Below, in pieces: positions 25,852 to 39,800 of a stretch of DNA of 64,000 nt (the stretch's first letter is position 1; each line of letters starts with the position of its first letter). The translations under genes and the position numbers were made by a program. Origin of the DNA: Linepithema humile. Lineage: Eukaryota; Arthropoda; Insecta; Hymenoptera; Formicidae. The notes under the pieces were generated by a model. That model worked only from the letters and a program-made list of their open reading frames with translations, was not told where the DNA came from and ran no database searches. The DNA lies in the NCBI RefSeq assembly GCF_040581485.1, contig NC_090130.1, positions 27,939,418 through 28,003,417 on the forward strand. Direction: 5' to 3'.

Positions 25852-26948
25852 CAACGATAGATCGTTCATCAAACCTCAGGCCATTGTATTCAATTATAAG
25901 CGAGGATCTGCGGATCTACGGAGATCTATCAGTTCATTTTGGATTACATGTCGATGAGGCCAATGATTTACGGTTCTAAACACAGCCGTCGCCAGCGCAA
26001 TACATCGCTGCGTAATCGATTTAGCCGCGTGCGGCTTAATGGTCGTACGAATTTATCATGCTCCGGGAAGAAGAGTAACGATTCTCTCTCCCCTTTGCCG
26101 CGGCGAGGAGGAGGAAGAGTTACACTCCGAAGAGTACGTTGTCGCCTTGACGACGCGAAGGCAAGGTAATTCCTTCTCGCTTCGCGGGGCGCGCGAGAAA
26201 GGATCCGGAGAATCCGAAGAGGAGGAAACCTCACCGACTGGAAACGGCTACGGAAAAGTTTAGCAATAATGCAGGATAGATCTCGGGGGCGAGTTTGGCG
26301 CATTGTTAACTCGATAATCTTGTCGCGAGACTATCCGCTCTCTCGTTGCCGATGTCGTCGGAGCCTGACACACGGAGCGAGGAAACGGAAAGGCAATAGC
26401 GCGCGGAGGACACTCCCGGCTGAACGTGGACGGGATAACGAGAGAGCGGGAGGAAGCGGGACAAGGCGCGGAGCGCCGGGAACTTGCACAGGCTTGCTCG
26501 ACCACGATGATTCGAAACGCGCTCCGGCTTCCATGCGCAATGCCCGATCGATATGGCTGTTTCTCACAAGCCCGACACGGGGCTTGATCCCCGTTATCAT
26601 CCTCGTCCTCCTCGTCCTTCGTGCCTCGCCTGCCCCGCGCCCCGCCGCTACCCTCGTCGCTGTTGTTGTTGTCGCAGGAGATAAGAGAGATTCCTCCCGG
26701 CGATCGGCTCGATCGACGACGATGTCGTACCGTCCCGTAGAAAAGTGGCGGGCGACCCGGAAGACTGGATAAGGAGGATGGTGAGCGGAAATTAAAATCC
26801 TCGTGAGGGGCGTGATTATAATCGAGACGAGTGTGGACGTAGCGTCTGTGAAGCGATCGTGCAGTGTGGAATACCGCTCCAAGCCCGCAACTTTATTGCT
26901 TGTGCTTTTTTTCAATTATTTATTCTGGCAAAGTAAAATATATATATA
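25852..26948. other. GC-rich block, possible CpG island
   Basis: From about 26000 to 26900 CpG and GC are high, with long overlapping frames on both strands (194 codons on minus, 167 on plus). The contrast with the AT-rich neighbours suggests a regulatory island. The small hydrophobic ORF inside is listed separately. Confidence 0.35.
26533..26772 (+). CDS. Doubtful small ORF with signal-anchor-like N-terminus
   Basis: The 79-codon frame from ATG 26533 begins MRNARSIWLFLTSPTRG, followed by a hydrophobic run (IPVIILVLLVL) and, after a Pro/Ala-rich linker, a second one (ATLVAVVVVAG). It then turns basic and Ser/Arg-rich to TAA at 26770. It lies in a GC-rich block (26000-26900) that also carries long antisense frames, so composition may explain it. 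The sequence GTTGTTGTTGTCGCAG at ~26661-26676 resembles a 3' splice site and GGATGGTGAGC at ~26777 a donor. The same stretch could therefore be a non-coding exon of something else. No family recognised. Confidence 0.15.
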   Translation: MRNARSIWLFLTSPTRGLIPVIILVLLVLRASPAPRPAATLVAVVVVAGDKRDSSRRSARSTTMSYRPVEKWRATRKTG

Positions 26949-27188
26949 TACAGCGGCGGTCAAAATTTTTAACTTTTTACAAGATTCAGATGGTTTTTTT
27001 ACTAAAACTTTTTCTTTAAAGCAGATAAATTGTGTTTATTTATTATTTCTTCAACGCAAAATGACATTTTACTACATGTTTTAATGTCCGTATTTTTGTC
27101 ACAGATGATATGTGCAGATTATTTTGCAGTGAAATTTCTAGAATGCTTTAGCATGAATAAATAGTAGAAAGTTTTAGCCGTAGCTGTA
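26949..27188. mobile_element. Tc1/mariner-type MITE with TA target duplication
   Basis: The left end is TA then CAGCGGCGGTCAAAATTTTT (from 26951). The right end, read on the minus strand, is CAGCTACGGCTAAAACTTTC (ending at 27186), followed by TA. The first 30 bases of the two ends agree at 21 positions, forming imperfect inverted repeats. A TA duplication and a CAG-GCGGTCAAAA-type terminus are typical of the Tc1/mariner superfamily. The element is 236 bp, AT-rich inside and has no transposase frame, so it is a non-autonomous, decayed copy. Confidence 0.45.
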
Positions 27189-28220
27189 CGTTATGGAAAT
27201 ATCGATATTCGCGAAGGTATCTAAAGTGGCTGTAGATGAAGACGAAATTTTGGTATTGGTTTTCTCTTGCATAAATGCCTTCAAATAGAAGCATCTATCA
27301 TAGCAATAACGTCAAACGATATAATAGCCGATAATAAAAAGTAGTTAGCGCGCAAAACGCGGTTGACACGATTCCTCACACATTGTAACACTGGATGTGA
27401 TCAAATAACGGAAGAAATTTTTTGAAACTTTTTTTGGCCGATCGTTTTTAAAGCGCCATAAAGATCGCCCCGAATCGATGTTCCGTCGATGCGGGATGCG
27501 GGATGCTCGATTGTTTTACAATTGCAGTGATTACTGTCACATCCCGTATCCGTTTATTTGCAAAGACTTCAATCTTCTATTAGACTAAAACGCTTTTTTA
27601 AAAAAAAAAAGATTATAGGAGCTAAAATATTATTTTTTTACTTTTTTTTTTAAAAAAGATACCTTGATAAACGGTTTAATTTTCATATATGTATATTTTC
27701 AATTTTTTACTTAATCTCCAATAAAATCACACATCTACGTATTTCACAAATCTTCCAATATTTTCGCACGGAATAGCGCCTATTGTTCGATCGAATTGAA
27801 ATTTTGCGCTTAATATTCCTACGGGAACACGGAATCGGTTCTGAATTCGCACAGAGCCAAGTTCGACGCTTTCCGGCCTTCGCATACTACAGCGCAAAGT
27901 TAAACTCGAGAATGCAACCTCAACTGCGGTGGTACGTGATGAGCAGGATCGTAGAGTTTGCGAGGCTTCGCGAGTTCGCGCGAAATTGATTAAAACGTTC
28001 AATGAACATACGCTCCATTCCCGGATATTGTCCCTGTATGTTATTATGCGTTATTACAGCTTGCCTAGTATCGATTATTGCGATAAACTACGGCGGGCGA
28101 TGGACCGCTTTGTGCTGGCTGGCCGGTCGGTGTTTTATCGCAGCTCGATAACACGTTGTCGTGGCCCTTATGCCGCCAGCATAATTACATGAACGTATAA
28201 ATTTCAGCGTCGACGTGAAG

Positions 28221-28236
28221 CCGCGCCGCGCCGCGC
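28221..28236. repeat. (CCGCG)3 pentamer repeat
   Basis: Three units of a GC-only pentamer in mixed sequence. Confidence 0.8.
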
Positions 28237-28512
28237 CAATCGGTCTCAATTGCAATTGAAGTCGCCTCGTTTCAAAGCAACATAATTACTCGCATTTCGC
28301 TCTATCGAATGATTTGTTGCCGATTACAGAAATATTAATTTTTAGCTATTTTCGCTTTTCTCATTCCGAGCACAATGTGTGATTTCGGGTTCGCCTCTGG
28401 CTCTTGTCGCCGGAGGCTTGTATCTGACAGTAGCACAGATAGATACACTGTAAACGTTGTATAGAATTTTTCTCGAACATTATATATCTATATGTTACGA
28501 TATATATGTGTG

Positions 28513-28530
28513 TATATATATATATATATA
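28513..28530. repeat. (TA)9 microsatellite
   Basis: A short TA repeat preceded by TATATATGTGTG. Confidence 0.85.
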
Positions 28531-29632
28531 TTATGATCAATCCACGTCGTGTAGCAGTCGCGACGCTCGAGATATCAAATAATCATTCCGGAAATTTTAT
28601 TAAGCTCGGCGCGAGAGAGACAGTAATACCTGAGAATAGCAATGGTTCGCGTACGAAATGACATCACTCGCATAGCGTCGCGCGCGTGCTGTCGAATTTT
28701 GATAATCGATTCCAGCCGTCGACTGTCCACCCGGATATTCGGGCATCAGCATCGCTATTATATCAGCGAATTTCGCATAACGCGAATGTCTAACCGTGAT
28801 AGGCCGACGTGCCGACCCACCGTGCCATGAATACGCGCTCGCTCGTATCCGTTTGCGATCGGAACCGCTGGCCGTGGTCGGACGCATGGACAAACTCGTC
28901 TTTAAAAATCGATGTAATCTGGCCGGAGCCTGGGACAAAACCATATAGTATTTTGACCGAAACAAACGCGCGCCGCACGCATACCGTGTGCGTCGGAATA
29001 GTGTGCGGAGAATACGTTGTCACTTGTTATTTTATTCCGCAGCGAATAAACGTATCCTTTCCTCACTGAATTTCTCGCTGAAATTTTTATCAAAAACGCA
29101 CACGGCAGCGCGTGTTTTCTCTTATTTTTGTGACGCATTTGAAACGTTAACTGCAATTTCGTGACGCGACGCGATGCGATCTGCGTGTATTAACAATGTA
29201 GATTAGCTCGTGCGGGAGGAACGATACATCGCGTAATACAAAAGTGCGTCGCGCTAATCGTAATTTATTTTTAATTGGAAGCGAACGTGGTGCGCCTCGG
29301 TATTTACAGTAATTAAGCGCGAAAAATTATACAGCCGAAGGGGTACGCCGAAACGCTGCTCGAATATAATTTGCAGGCGTGAGCTAATCGAACTAAAGAC
29401 ACGTACGTGACAACGCATAAAATAATATTCATTCTCGCGACTGCGAGCGTACATATAAAACAATACTGCAACAATAAATAACATAATTGGAACGCGAACA
29501 AATTTTTTATCAGCGCGTTATCGTAATACCGTTTGATTGGAATTCTATGCGAAAAGCACAAAGCAGTAATAATTTACGATGCGCCATTTCAAACCACCCC
29601 CTTTTAAAATGCTAAAAACAAACGCAATGAGA

Positions 29633-29706
29633 AAGATATTTTATTCAGCGGCGTAAAAGCAATTTTTTGCCACTAAAAAGCCATTTTACGCGCAACAAAA
29701 TATCTT
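29633..29706. other. 74-nt imperfect hairpin
   Basis: The outer arms AAGATATTTT and AAAATATCTT pair perfectly (10 bp). After a small internal loop and a TT/AA pair, a second perfect 8-bp stem forms between GCGTAAAA and TTTTACGC. About 20 pairs in total enclose a ~26-nt terminal region. The size is in the pre-miRNA range, but no known miRNA seed was recognised. A short terminal-repeat element is an alternative. Confidence 0.3.
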
Positions 29707-31140
29707 GTGGGAAATGTAATAAAGAAATTTAAAGGGACCTTGCGGCGTTTACGGCGCCCGCAATTCGCGGTAAGTGAAGTTAACGAATGGCGTGATTGAG
29801 TAAAAGCGAGATGGCGGTGGTATTGCTGTGCGCGCCAGACAACAAGTTCTCTTTCTTCAGCGGCGTCTTAATTCGTACATCACGGTTTCCGCGCGTGTGT
29901 TTTGTACATAATCTAACATTTTCCCTTCGCAGTTTCCTCCGCCAACTCATTCCGCAACTTCCAGTTACATGCACCAAGATGGGCGGAATGTTGCCGCGCG
30001 GTTTACACTTAATGCACCTTGTTTCTTGCGTACGAACTCGCGTCAGTGTGCGCGGGTAACTCTGTCTATTGCTTCACAATTAGCGCACAGACAGGTGGAA
30101 CGAGACATCGAATAAGATACGTCGCTGAAGGTGTCTGGCACGGGCGTGAATGTTAATCCTCGACGCACCCTCGCGGCATTGATTATTACAGCGGAAGCGT
30201 CTTCTATTGTGGCAAACTATCAATTGTGCCGAGAAGAAAAGGTAGATCTATTTAGAGGAATCGCTACCGATCTCGACGCGCGAAAGGGAAGCGCAAATAT
30301 TTCAAAGAATACAAGACTTTTCCTCGCAAAATTCGGCCCCGCTGATCGTGATTTCATCTCGCAACGTCGAATTCCGTGATACGTTTTATCGATTTCGCGA
30401 CAAATCAATATTTTCCTCCTTCGTTGGAAGTAAGTTTCCAAAGTACTAACATACACAGTTGTCTTTTCGCGAGGGATTCGGGAAAGGTACACAAGATTTT
30501 GGAGCGCGTGAATGTTGTTGCAGCCCTCAAACGTGACTACGTAAAGCTTTCGCGGAATTAGTCGTTCGCGTCATTCGGCGATATCGCCGTTCGTTAAAAG
30601 AGAGCACATCGCGGGCTCATTTCGAGGTAGCCCCCTTGATTAAATTTATTCCGAGCCCGTCAGACTTATTTGAGAATTACTTGTGCAATGCATATTCATT
30701 TATCGTCCGCTTTTAATCGTACGCTTACGAACGTAAGACTTCCTCGCAGATCTTGTGCAACAATCCGGCTGGTGTTAAATTCCGTCGGTGCAGGGATTGT
30801 ATCTGGCTTCGATAATCTGCAAAGCAGAAACTTCGTCCGGTAATATGAAACTCCGATAATATAGAGAGGGAGAAGGGGGAGAGGGGAGGGAAAGGGGACC
30901 AGCTAACTTTTCGACGTCATAACGAAATTCAGTGGCGAGAGCACAAAGTTATGCTTTCGGGCTCAAAGCGGTGTCGCGGCTGCTCCCTTGATGGAAATAG
31001 TGAGAGCGTTCTGCTAATCGCTTCTTGCCTTATAGTTAACTAATTGGATTAAAAAATGAAAAATTGAGAAGGTTGCTTTAAGCATGAAAACGTGACATTT
31101 AATCACGATTTTTCGAAACGAGTGGATAGAACGGTTTCTA

Positions 31141-31157
31141 TTTTTTTTTTTTTTTTT
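31141..31157. repeat. T17 homopolymer
   Basis: Seventeen T in a row. No retroposed sequence was recognised beside it. Confidence 0.9.
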
Positions 31158-32016
31158 AAATAAAAAATGCACTTTCACGCTTGAGTAATTGTTTCTTTCT
31201 TCACGAGGGGAATTTCTTGTATCGACCTTTGCCCGATCGCCATGTCGCGTGATAAATTTTCCCTTAAAAATATCCGACATTTCGCTTAAATCGACGTATT
31301 ACTTTAACGACGCGGTATAATAAGGAGGTATAAATCCGTGAGAGGAAGGACATTTTTCGCTTATTTCGCGTCTGAATCGAATGTTAACGAAGCAAAAGTT
31401 AACGTTAAGGGGATAAAGCAGTCGAGTCGATGGATTCGATGCGAAGTAGACCGTTAAATTCTACAGGTCGATTGCTCCCTGTAGCTTTTACATTAATCGC
31501 CACGCTTCATTAAACCTTTATACCTCAAGCTTTCGCCGTGAAAATGGATGGTTCGCCGGTGATTCCGTCGACGCCAATGTCCGATTACCTAACTCGAGAA
31601 GATGTTCAGTCTCTTTATTCGAGCTGAATCATTTTAGCTGGCTGAAAGCTTTGTCTGTCTCTCTCTCCTTCTGTCGCAAAAAATACATTTAAAGCTTACG
31701 AGCTACAGTTAGAATTCCATTCTTAATGGCACTTAATCGCGAGCATTTAACGCTAAACCGCGTGAAGCATTCGAGTTTAATAAAATTTTCGAAACGACTG
31801 ACGTACGTTATATTAGATGTAAAGTTTCATAAATCTTACTGTTTCTGTTCATGTTTAATGACCAAGTACAAAAACTTTATGAGATGATCTAATAATTTTA
31901 ACGACGTTAGACGATGTCAGACGACAAAACGGTCGCCATAAACAGGAATGACAGAATAATAATAAATGTGCGAAGAAAAGACGGGAGCTGCTAGTAAAAT
32001 TAGCTATTTATTCGGG

Positions 32017-32032
32017 AAAAAAAAAAAAAAAA
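32017..32032. repeat. A16 homopolymer
   Basis: Sixteen A in a row. No target-site duplication or element body was seen. Confidence 0.9.
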
Positions 32033-35000
32033 TGTAATGCACGTAATTGACAATATTCCGCGATGAAACTCAATTAATTTTTCTCGGAATTACCGATAAC
32101 CTTATGAAAGGGTTGAAATTTCACCCCGCACGTCGTATATCGCTGGACGAGCCCCGTATGATAGCGCAACGCGTTATCGCATTTTGATCGAGTGGATTCG
32201 AACGGCCTCCCGCGATCGCAGGCGTCGATAATCGCTGGACGTACGCCCAAGTTCAAAGGTGCACTCGGGACGTCTGGCTCGCTCTGGAAATTCCCCGTGG
32301 ATTAAATTCGCGCGCGCGGAACGGAGATCGGGTGAGCAGAGAGATAGATAGATAGTGGGAGAGTAGTCGGGGGCCGCGAATATCATCCCGGTCCCGCAAA
32401 TTCCAGGGAGCACTCGAACCGGAAACTCCGCGCTTGGTTACCTGGAGAGCGAACGTGTGCCGCCGCCCGTTCGTTTGCACGCGTGCACACGTACACACAC
32501 GTTTTCATGCGTATATATATGGCATAGACTGGCCTGGTAAATACACACGGTCGACGGACGTGCGTGCCGATGGTCTTGAATATTCCATGCTAGATTAAAT
32601 TACAACCTCCCTGCTAAAATCACTCGCTGCTTTTATTCACGGCAACGAAGAGTGGTCACTCATTTTTCTTTCTTCCTCTTCCTCTTTTTCTCGGTTAAAT
32701 TCATTGTACATTATGTCATTTTTTGGCTTAGACAATTCAGAATTATCTTTCAACACGCTAATTTCAGGATAGCACAATTGTAATACTTTTATCTCTTTCT
32801 CGCCATATTTGTTTTATTCGCTTATTTCCGAAACGCAACGCAGAAGACTCTTCGCGTCTTCTTTTCTTAATGTTGTCGATTATAATTTGTGCGTTCTTAA
32901 TTTTTACATTTTAAATTAATTTATCTTTCATGACTAATATTTCTCGATGTTTTGTTTATCTTTTATCGCTGTCTGCACAATATTCTTTTTATTCTGAAAA
33001 ATTTCTCTCTCGCTCTTTTGCTCTCGTTCTCCATTTTTATCACGCGTCGTCGCAACCACGAAATTTTATCGAAACGCGAGAGTGGACGGCATCGTTTGTT
33101 CGTGGTAATTTGCGAGCGGGGCTGAATCCAGGTCGGGGATTTATAGTTGGTTTTAATGTACGGTTTCGGAAAATGCGCGCAAGCGAGTGACTCGTCCTAA
33201 TGCGAGTGTCGCGTTTTTTCTTTACTTTTGAAAAATACGAGGAAAATACCCGGCCAGGAGCTCACTCGGTGCGCGGCGCAAAAAGATATAGTGCAAGAAT
33301 TTTCCTTCGTCGCTTTCCTTCAAGTTTGCAGACGCTTTGGTGCTTTCTTTTAATTCGCTCGTTTCGCATTTATATCGCACATTTAACGTTAAGCATGGCT
33401 ACTTAGTCTTTATCCCCCAACGGTTATTTTTTGAAAAATATAATTTATGTGATATCTAAAACATGTATTTCTAGAAAAATTATATTTAAAAAGTTGAGAA
33501 TAAGAAGTAAACTGTCTTGGCGAGTTCGTAATTTTAATTAATATAGCTTGCAAGATAGCACAGATGTACGAGATGCTGCTCCGGATTTCATCGTCATACA
33601 TCCGCTTCTCGACGGTAGTCGTAAACGCGACGGCACTTTCGACAAGCCGATACGTCAACACGGCGCACGGGGGCTTTTAATATTCCCACTCGGCGATTGG
33701 ATTCGGCTGTGCAAAGGTTGAAAACCCGCTTCGCGATTTGCCAGCTTGTCCGGAAGCGTATACTTTTACGACAGCCACTTCCTTCTGTCGAATATTAACC
33801 CGCGCGCGGATTCAAAAGTTACGTCACCGTCGTTTCCGAATATTTCCCACACTGTACTGAGATTTTATAAAATGTAAAATTGACTGAAATCTTGTAATGG
33901 CTCTTCAGCATCGAAATGATATCTTGAAAATTTCTACCAGACCAGATTTCGCATACGCTTGTTCGATATGTGAAATTATATTTGTTTACAAAAATATAAT
34001 TTATTTTCCTACTTACAAAAATTTATTTTCATTATATATTGAGATTTACGAACGCTATTCAGCAACATATAACACAATTTCGTAATTACCAGCTGTGTAA
34101 TAACATGACATTAAAATTGCTACCAGTCATTATTATATTTATCGACATCATCCATCCAATAGATACGTAATAATGATAATATCTGAGCTGACCCCATCTC
34201 CCGTTATCGCATTTATTTTCAAAATCTATTAACTTCATAGCTGATAATACAGGCAGTCATTCAATCTCAGTGATTGAACGACCGATCGATTTATCGGGAT
34301 CCCGGCTCATCCGTCCGTGCGTCAAACACGCCCAAAAACATCGCGTCGACTTCGGGACTGATCCTGCCGAAAGTTCGGTCGTTCTCCTGCGGACTACCCG
34401 GGACTACCCGCTGGTTTCCGTGTTTTTCGGCTTAACTTGCTGTAGCTGCGGCAAACCAGAACGGCGGCGGTCCATCTTTGTCGGTGCAGTGCGGCGGCAA
34501 AATCCTCTGGTGTACCTCGGCGAGATTCACTTTGACATCTCTATCTCGAGGGACACCGCTATTCGCTATATACGACGGCGGATTATCCGTCATTCGTCGC
34601 GAGGCCCGCAGGAAGCACTCGAAACGGAAACTGGTTATCTACGGGAGGGCCGGAATGTCATCCGCGGATGACACGACATTCCCTTCCGGCTACTCTCGTA
34701 TCGCTGTCCTCGTCGCGCTCGTTGTCATCATCATCGTCAACATCGGCGACATTTGGCCGGCGGCGACCGCTATAACTTTTACCCGAATTCGCATGCAAAT
34801 CGCATGGGATGCCATACGCGCGCGACTGCATCGAACGTGTCGCAGTCTTTCGTAGGTTCACTCGCCTTTGTGCGACGGTGTCTGCTTTACATAACTGTGG
34901 CAGCGAGTAACATGGCCTCGCATACGGAAATTCCGCGCGTACGACAATATCGCGCCGATCGATCGCGCCAACACGCTGTAATTGCCGTGGCTCCGGATTG

Positions 35001-36791
35001 TTTGACAATCTTTAATTTGATTTTGTCAATATCAAGTATTTTAAGTCTCGTCGAATGCGCTATTACACTTCTCCCTGCGGCAGCATAAATATTCCATTTA
35101 TAAATTTTGTCCATTGGAAATTATAGTAATTGAATAATTTGGAAAATTATCGGAACGCGGCGAGCTAATTATCGCTTTTTATTCTTCGGGGACAAAAATA
35201 CTTTTAATGGCATGTAACAAATTAAATTTCTCGATCGTACTCGCAGTTATATTGTACACGCATTTTTCGCTGAGAAAAATTACATTTTATTTATCAAAAT
35301 GCATACTATTAATGATCGACGTGGTGGAAACTGAACACCGTGTATTAATCGGCGCATTTCCGCGCCCGCTTGTCAATATCTACTTACATCTCCTTCATCT
35401 TGCGTGAAAAATGATAGCCGATCGATATCTTGTCGGCGATGCCGATGCCATTATCGCAAGCGGTATCGATTCTAAGTGATCGAAACGGATTGCACTTACC
35501 GTAAGGCGATACGTCAACGCGACAGACGTATGCCGTGCGCGGTGGCAGTTTTATTCGGCCGCAGATTGGATTTGTACATGCGGAATTAGTTCGAAATGGA
35601 TATTTCGTCCCCAGGCGTGAACTTCCCGATTGCGATCCATCCTAACCGACTGACATGCCGCATTTTCGAAAATCAAAATTGCACGAGTTAGACCGCGTGT
35701 GAACGTGGGCGGATTTATCACGCGAATATTTCGCCCCTGACAAATCGCTTTCCTCGCTTTATTGACAGAAAAGATTGTCTACGAACAGTCATCCGCCAAT
35801 ATTCTCAACGCGCGTTTAGGTTGACCGGGACGGACAGAGCGTTAAGCCGTGATAAACGCGAAAAAAACCTACCGTTCGTTTCAACGGAAGATTCTTTATA
35901 TCCATTTTTTATTTTTTCCAGCTAAAATTTTACGCATCGAAATTCTATAATCAAAATTAAAAGTTAGCGTTGTAATTAAAATTGTTGGTTATTTCGAAAC
36001 ATATATTACGTTAAAAAAGTCAACTGTTTGAACACGAGCTTTTACTTGTAACTGTGCAAGTTTAAGTACGATCCTATGATAAGCCGTGTGGACTAGATGA
36101 GAGATGAGCTGGTGACGCGCTGAATACGTGTTGCAATGTCCATTATCAGTCACAACAGCGGCGCTCCGATGTTGGTCAAATATGGGCGCTATTGCCGAAT
36201 GCACTTAGAGGGCGCATAGATAAACCGGTTTTCGTACGCCGCATCGCGTCGACTGTAAATTCCGCCGTGTTTCGTAAGCCGCGGCGGCGCAGACGCCGCA
36301 CGCGTACTCCGAACACGTCGGAATTGATGTAATCCCCTAAAACCGTATGTTTTTCCTGAACCATGAATAATTGGAATGATCTCTCTCGCTTCTATATTTT
36401 TATTACGTCCGTTTCTCTCGTTCTACATTATACATTTTTTTTGTTCGTACACGTACATCGCGCTTTTAATCTCCGGAATCGTCAGACGCACAACGATGAC
36501 AACGCGCGCACCTTCTCTCGATAATGATGTGAAAAATGCCGACGGACTTTTCGTGGTGGGAATTTTGCCATTGACATTTTCATAATGAGTTTTTATCGGA
36601 TTAACAGGCCGCGTCGCATCGTTGTGCTGACTGTAGGGTTACGCCCGTCCCTCGTAAAGTCCCGGACATTGCGCGTCCAATTCGATTCGCGGTCGTTTCC
36701 GTCGAGTAACATCCGCCTCCGACATTGAAAATTTAATATCCATTTTCGATATCTGCCGCTAACACGCCGCGTTTGATGTTTCCAATGTAAC

Positions 36792-36808
36792 GCTCGCGTT
36801 ACGCGAGC
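36792..36808. other. 17-bp odd palindrome
   Basis: GCTCGCGT and ACGCGAGC form perfect 8-bp arms around a single T. It is CpG-rich within ordinary non-coding sequence. Confidence 0.25.
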
Positions 36809-39800
36809 CCGGATGGCCTCGGCTCGCGCGGTTCATTACTCGTCTACGAACATTGCAATTCCATTAGTCGCGCATCACATTCACATCAGCCGGAATATAT
36901 CGAGCATCTTATAACGAGCTAAAATTATTAGACGCAGAATAAAATCAAATGGAGCTCGTGCAAACATTTACGTCTGGGAAACGCAACTTGCGACGAACAG
37001 TTGATAGTTAAAAATACGTTTTGCCGAAATTAAGTTATTATTTATTAGATATCCGGTAAATATATTTTGTCGCAATTGAATAAGAGATAAAAATCGCAAG
37101 CGTCCTAGTTTCGAATGGTTTTTTCATGATGCTGTGAAAAAAATGGAAGAAGACGGTGCTACAAGAAAATTTTGAATAGTGGCTGGCTGCAGCTCGTATC
37201 GCACTCAATTAAACCGGACGACACGAACCTGCTAATTAACACCTGCGAGCAAAGAGAGAGGATGGGGAAAGAGGGGGCACGGGTCGACCGCTACTCGTTC
37301 TTCACGACCGCGAAATTTGAGCGCCGACCTCGTGTAGAACGTAGGTGGAGAATAATTAGCCCCGGTGGCTCTCGCGCGCGAAGAAGAGGTCGAGGTCGTT
37401 AAATCGCGTGCCAATTAATCTCACCGCGCTTGTGCGCGCGTGCGCCCGGTTTCTCTTGGGAAATGCAGGGAAATGCAACGGGAAAGTATGTCCTCGCATC
37501 CATGTACATCGTGCCCTAACGCAAATTACAGTTGCCGCACGAAACGAGCTTTGTGCGCGATCACCGGGGTTGCATTATTTTCGAAGTTGAAATTTTCGGC
37601 ACGCAAAACGCTTCCGCGTCCCTTTCGACTCGTTCTATTTCATTTTTTTTTTTTGCAAACTTTACGATCGCCTCTCAGATATGAGACAATTTCAACGACG
37701 GTGTTACTTAGTCGATATTAAGTTTCGCTCCATATTTCCTCTTTCATGCCTTTCGCATAAATCTGAAATGCCTTAATCCGCAGCACGCTACGACTTGCAA
37801 TTTCTGAAACAGGTCCGGTCGCTTTTCTTTGTGATTCGAGCTGAATAGTGTAGCGTGGTGTCCTACGGCGCGCGGTAATGCGAGCTTTTTGCGCGCCGGT
37901 GAAAGCGCTGGCGGGATTTATAAAAATTTTATCGCAAAACGTTCCGCTGTGCCGGACCTCGAATTATGGGCATAAAGTAAGTGCCATTTGCCAAGTCGAA
38001 ATTCCGCGCTTCAAAGGGAATCTTTCGGATTTTTCAACGCGGGTCTTTCGATGGAGCGCCCTTAAAAAGTATGGCGCACGAACGACCCAGTTGGCTTAAT
38101 AATACGCTTGCCGATATAATTGGTCCGCTCGTTTGTAAAGAGTGATGAGGACCTCACGATGCGAGGATATTTACAAGCAGGAGAAGGTGGTTGTCTTAGA
38201 CTAGATGTTAGCTTGTGCTTATATTTTTACAAAAGATTCTTATTATTATTCAAGTGTAAGTAGCAAAAGGCACTGCTACTGCTGAGCTACAAAAGCTCGA
38301 AGTCTGCATTGCGTTTTCTCGCAACCGTGATTGTGCGTCGTAACACAGACTCGCACCAACACATCGGCGCGAGTGGCAAGTCAACCAAGTTTCCCGCACA
38401 CCGAAAAGCTTATGCATCGCGGATCCGCGGCGTTGGCTCGCTCGCGCTGCATCCATTAAGCAGTCAATGCATAATTACCGGCTTTGGAGTGCGGTTCTGC
38501 CCGGGCATCGCAGCCACCCGCTATGCCACGGAAAGCCAGCGGAATCCCACTTTGCGAAAGCGGCCGCGCTAATAAAAGCATAAGCATCTGGTTCCTTTTG
38601 TGTAAGCGGAAACGAATCCGCGGACCCTCCGTTCAAAGTCAATTGCGGCCTCGAGAGCGTAAAAGCGTTTCATATAACGGCGCCGAAAGGGTTCGCGGCG
38701 CCGCGCCTCACAGCGCTCGCAACGAAGCTCGGAAGTTATTGTTTCGTCGGCGTGTTTGAAAACTATTTTCGAAAAATCGCCACCGTGATTGGTCTACGGT
38801 TGTAGTGGCAGCATTGTTACATTTAACGATGACTAACGCTCCCCTATCGAACTACATGACATTTATACAGGCACGTGTTTTGTGCACAGTCGTACATTCT
38901 TTTTTTTTTTTATATACCATTGACGTTGATAGCGAGATATCATTTGTCGTGTATTTTGCATTACTTTTTGTCAGTCCGATAAACGGCACCGCGCTTGTCC
39001 GATTTTAGTTTCTGTAACTCGGGTGGAAATAAATTTTCCGCAGAATATCTGGCATGCAGTTTTACGTTTTGATAAAACATCACGTTATGATTTTCGATTT
39101 TTCCCCACTCACGGTTGACGCCGCTTGATAGGGCGCGACTGTTCGTTCGAGTTTAAAACGGCGTCACGTTTATCCGACTTGAGCTTCGTTTCGCGCAAAC
39201 AAATTTTCCGCGGGGTCTCCGAGAAGGCGTTTAGGTTTACGAGGGAAACGCGCGCAAGTGGCTCAGATTAAAATCCTCCCCAAGTTTCTTGAATGCTTCA
39301 TTGGGCGGGCGAACGCCCGGGCAAGGATTTGCACACTGCGTCTCTAAATTACATTGGTTGCCGCGATAACTCGAACGTATTAATTACTATTTAAAAGGGA
39401 TTAAAGCCGGAGCGTGGATTTACTGCCAGGCGTGATAAGGGTCGACCGAGTTGCCGGGATGCGCCACCCTATTCGGCGGTGTATCTGTTACTTCCCTTTC
39501 CCTCTAATACCTACTGACCTCCTCCCCCTTTTCTATTACCTCTGCGAGCGCCCCCCCGGGGCTTCTCGCCTAATGAGATCATCAATTCTGGCTCTGACTT
39601 AATATCCCCGAGAGATGTGTGGCGTTACATAAAAATAGTCCATTGATTACGTATTTTACATTTCAAACTCTGAAAATGAATAGCTCATACATTATTTAAA
39701 CATACGTCTTCTTATTCAGTTTGAATATAGCACAAGTCAACATCATGCGAGAGCGTCGGCATCGCACAAAATGTTATTAATATTTAATGCGTTATGTTAA

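Noticed and set aside
35500..35641. Minus-strand 47-codon open frame ending at a GTAAGT donor, with a protein-like stretch LPPRTAYVCRVDVSPYG
   Set aside because: The donor is good, but the only acceptors (TTAG at 35641 or GGAAG inside) lack a pyrimidine tract and no family was recognised. A chance frame is more likely.
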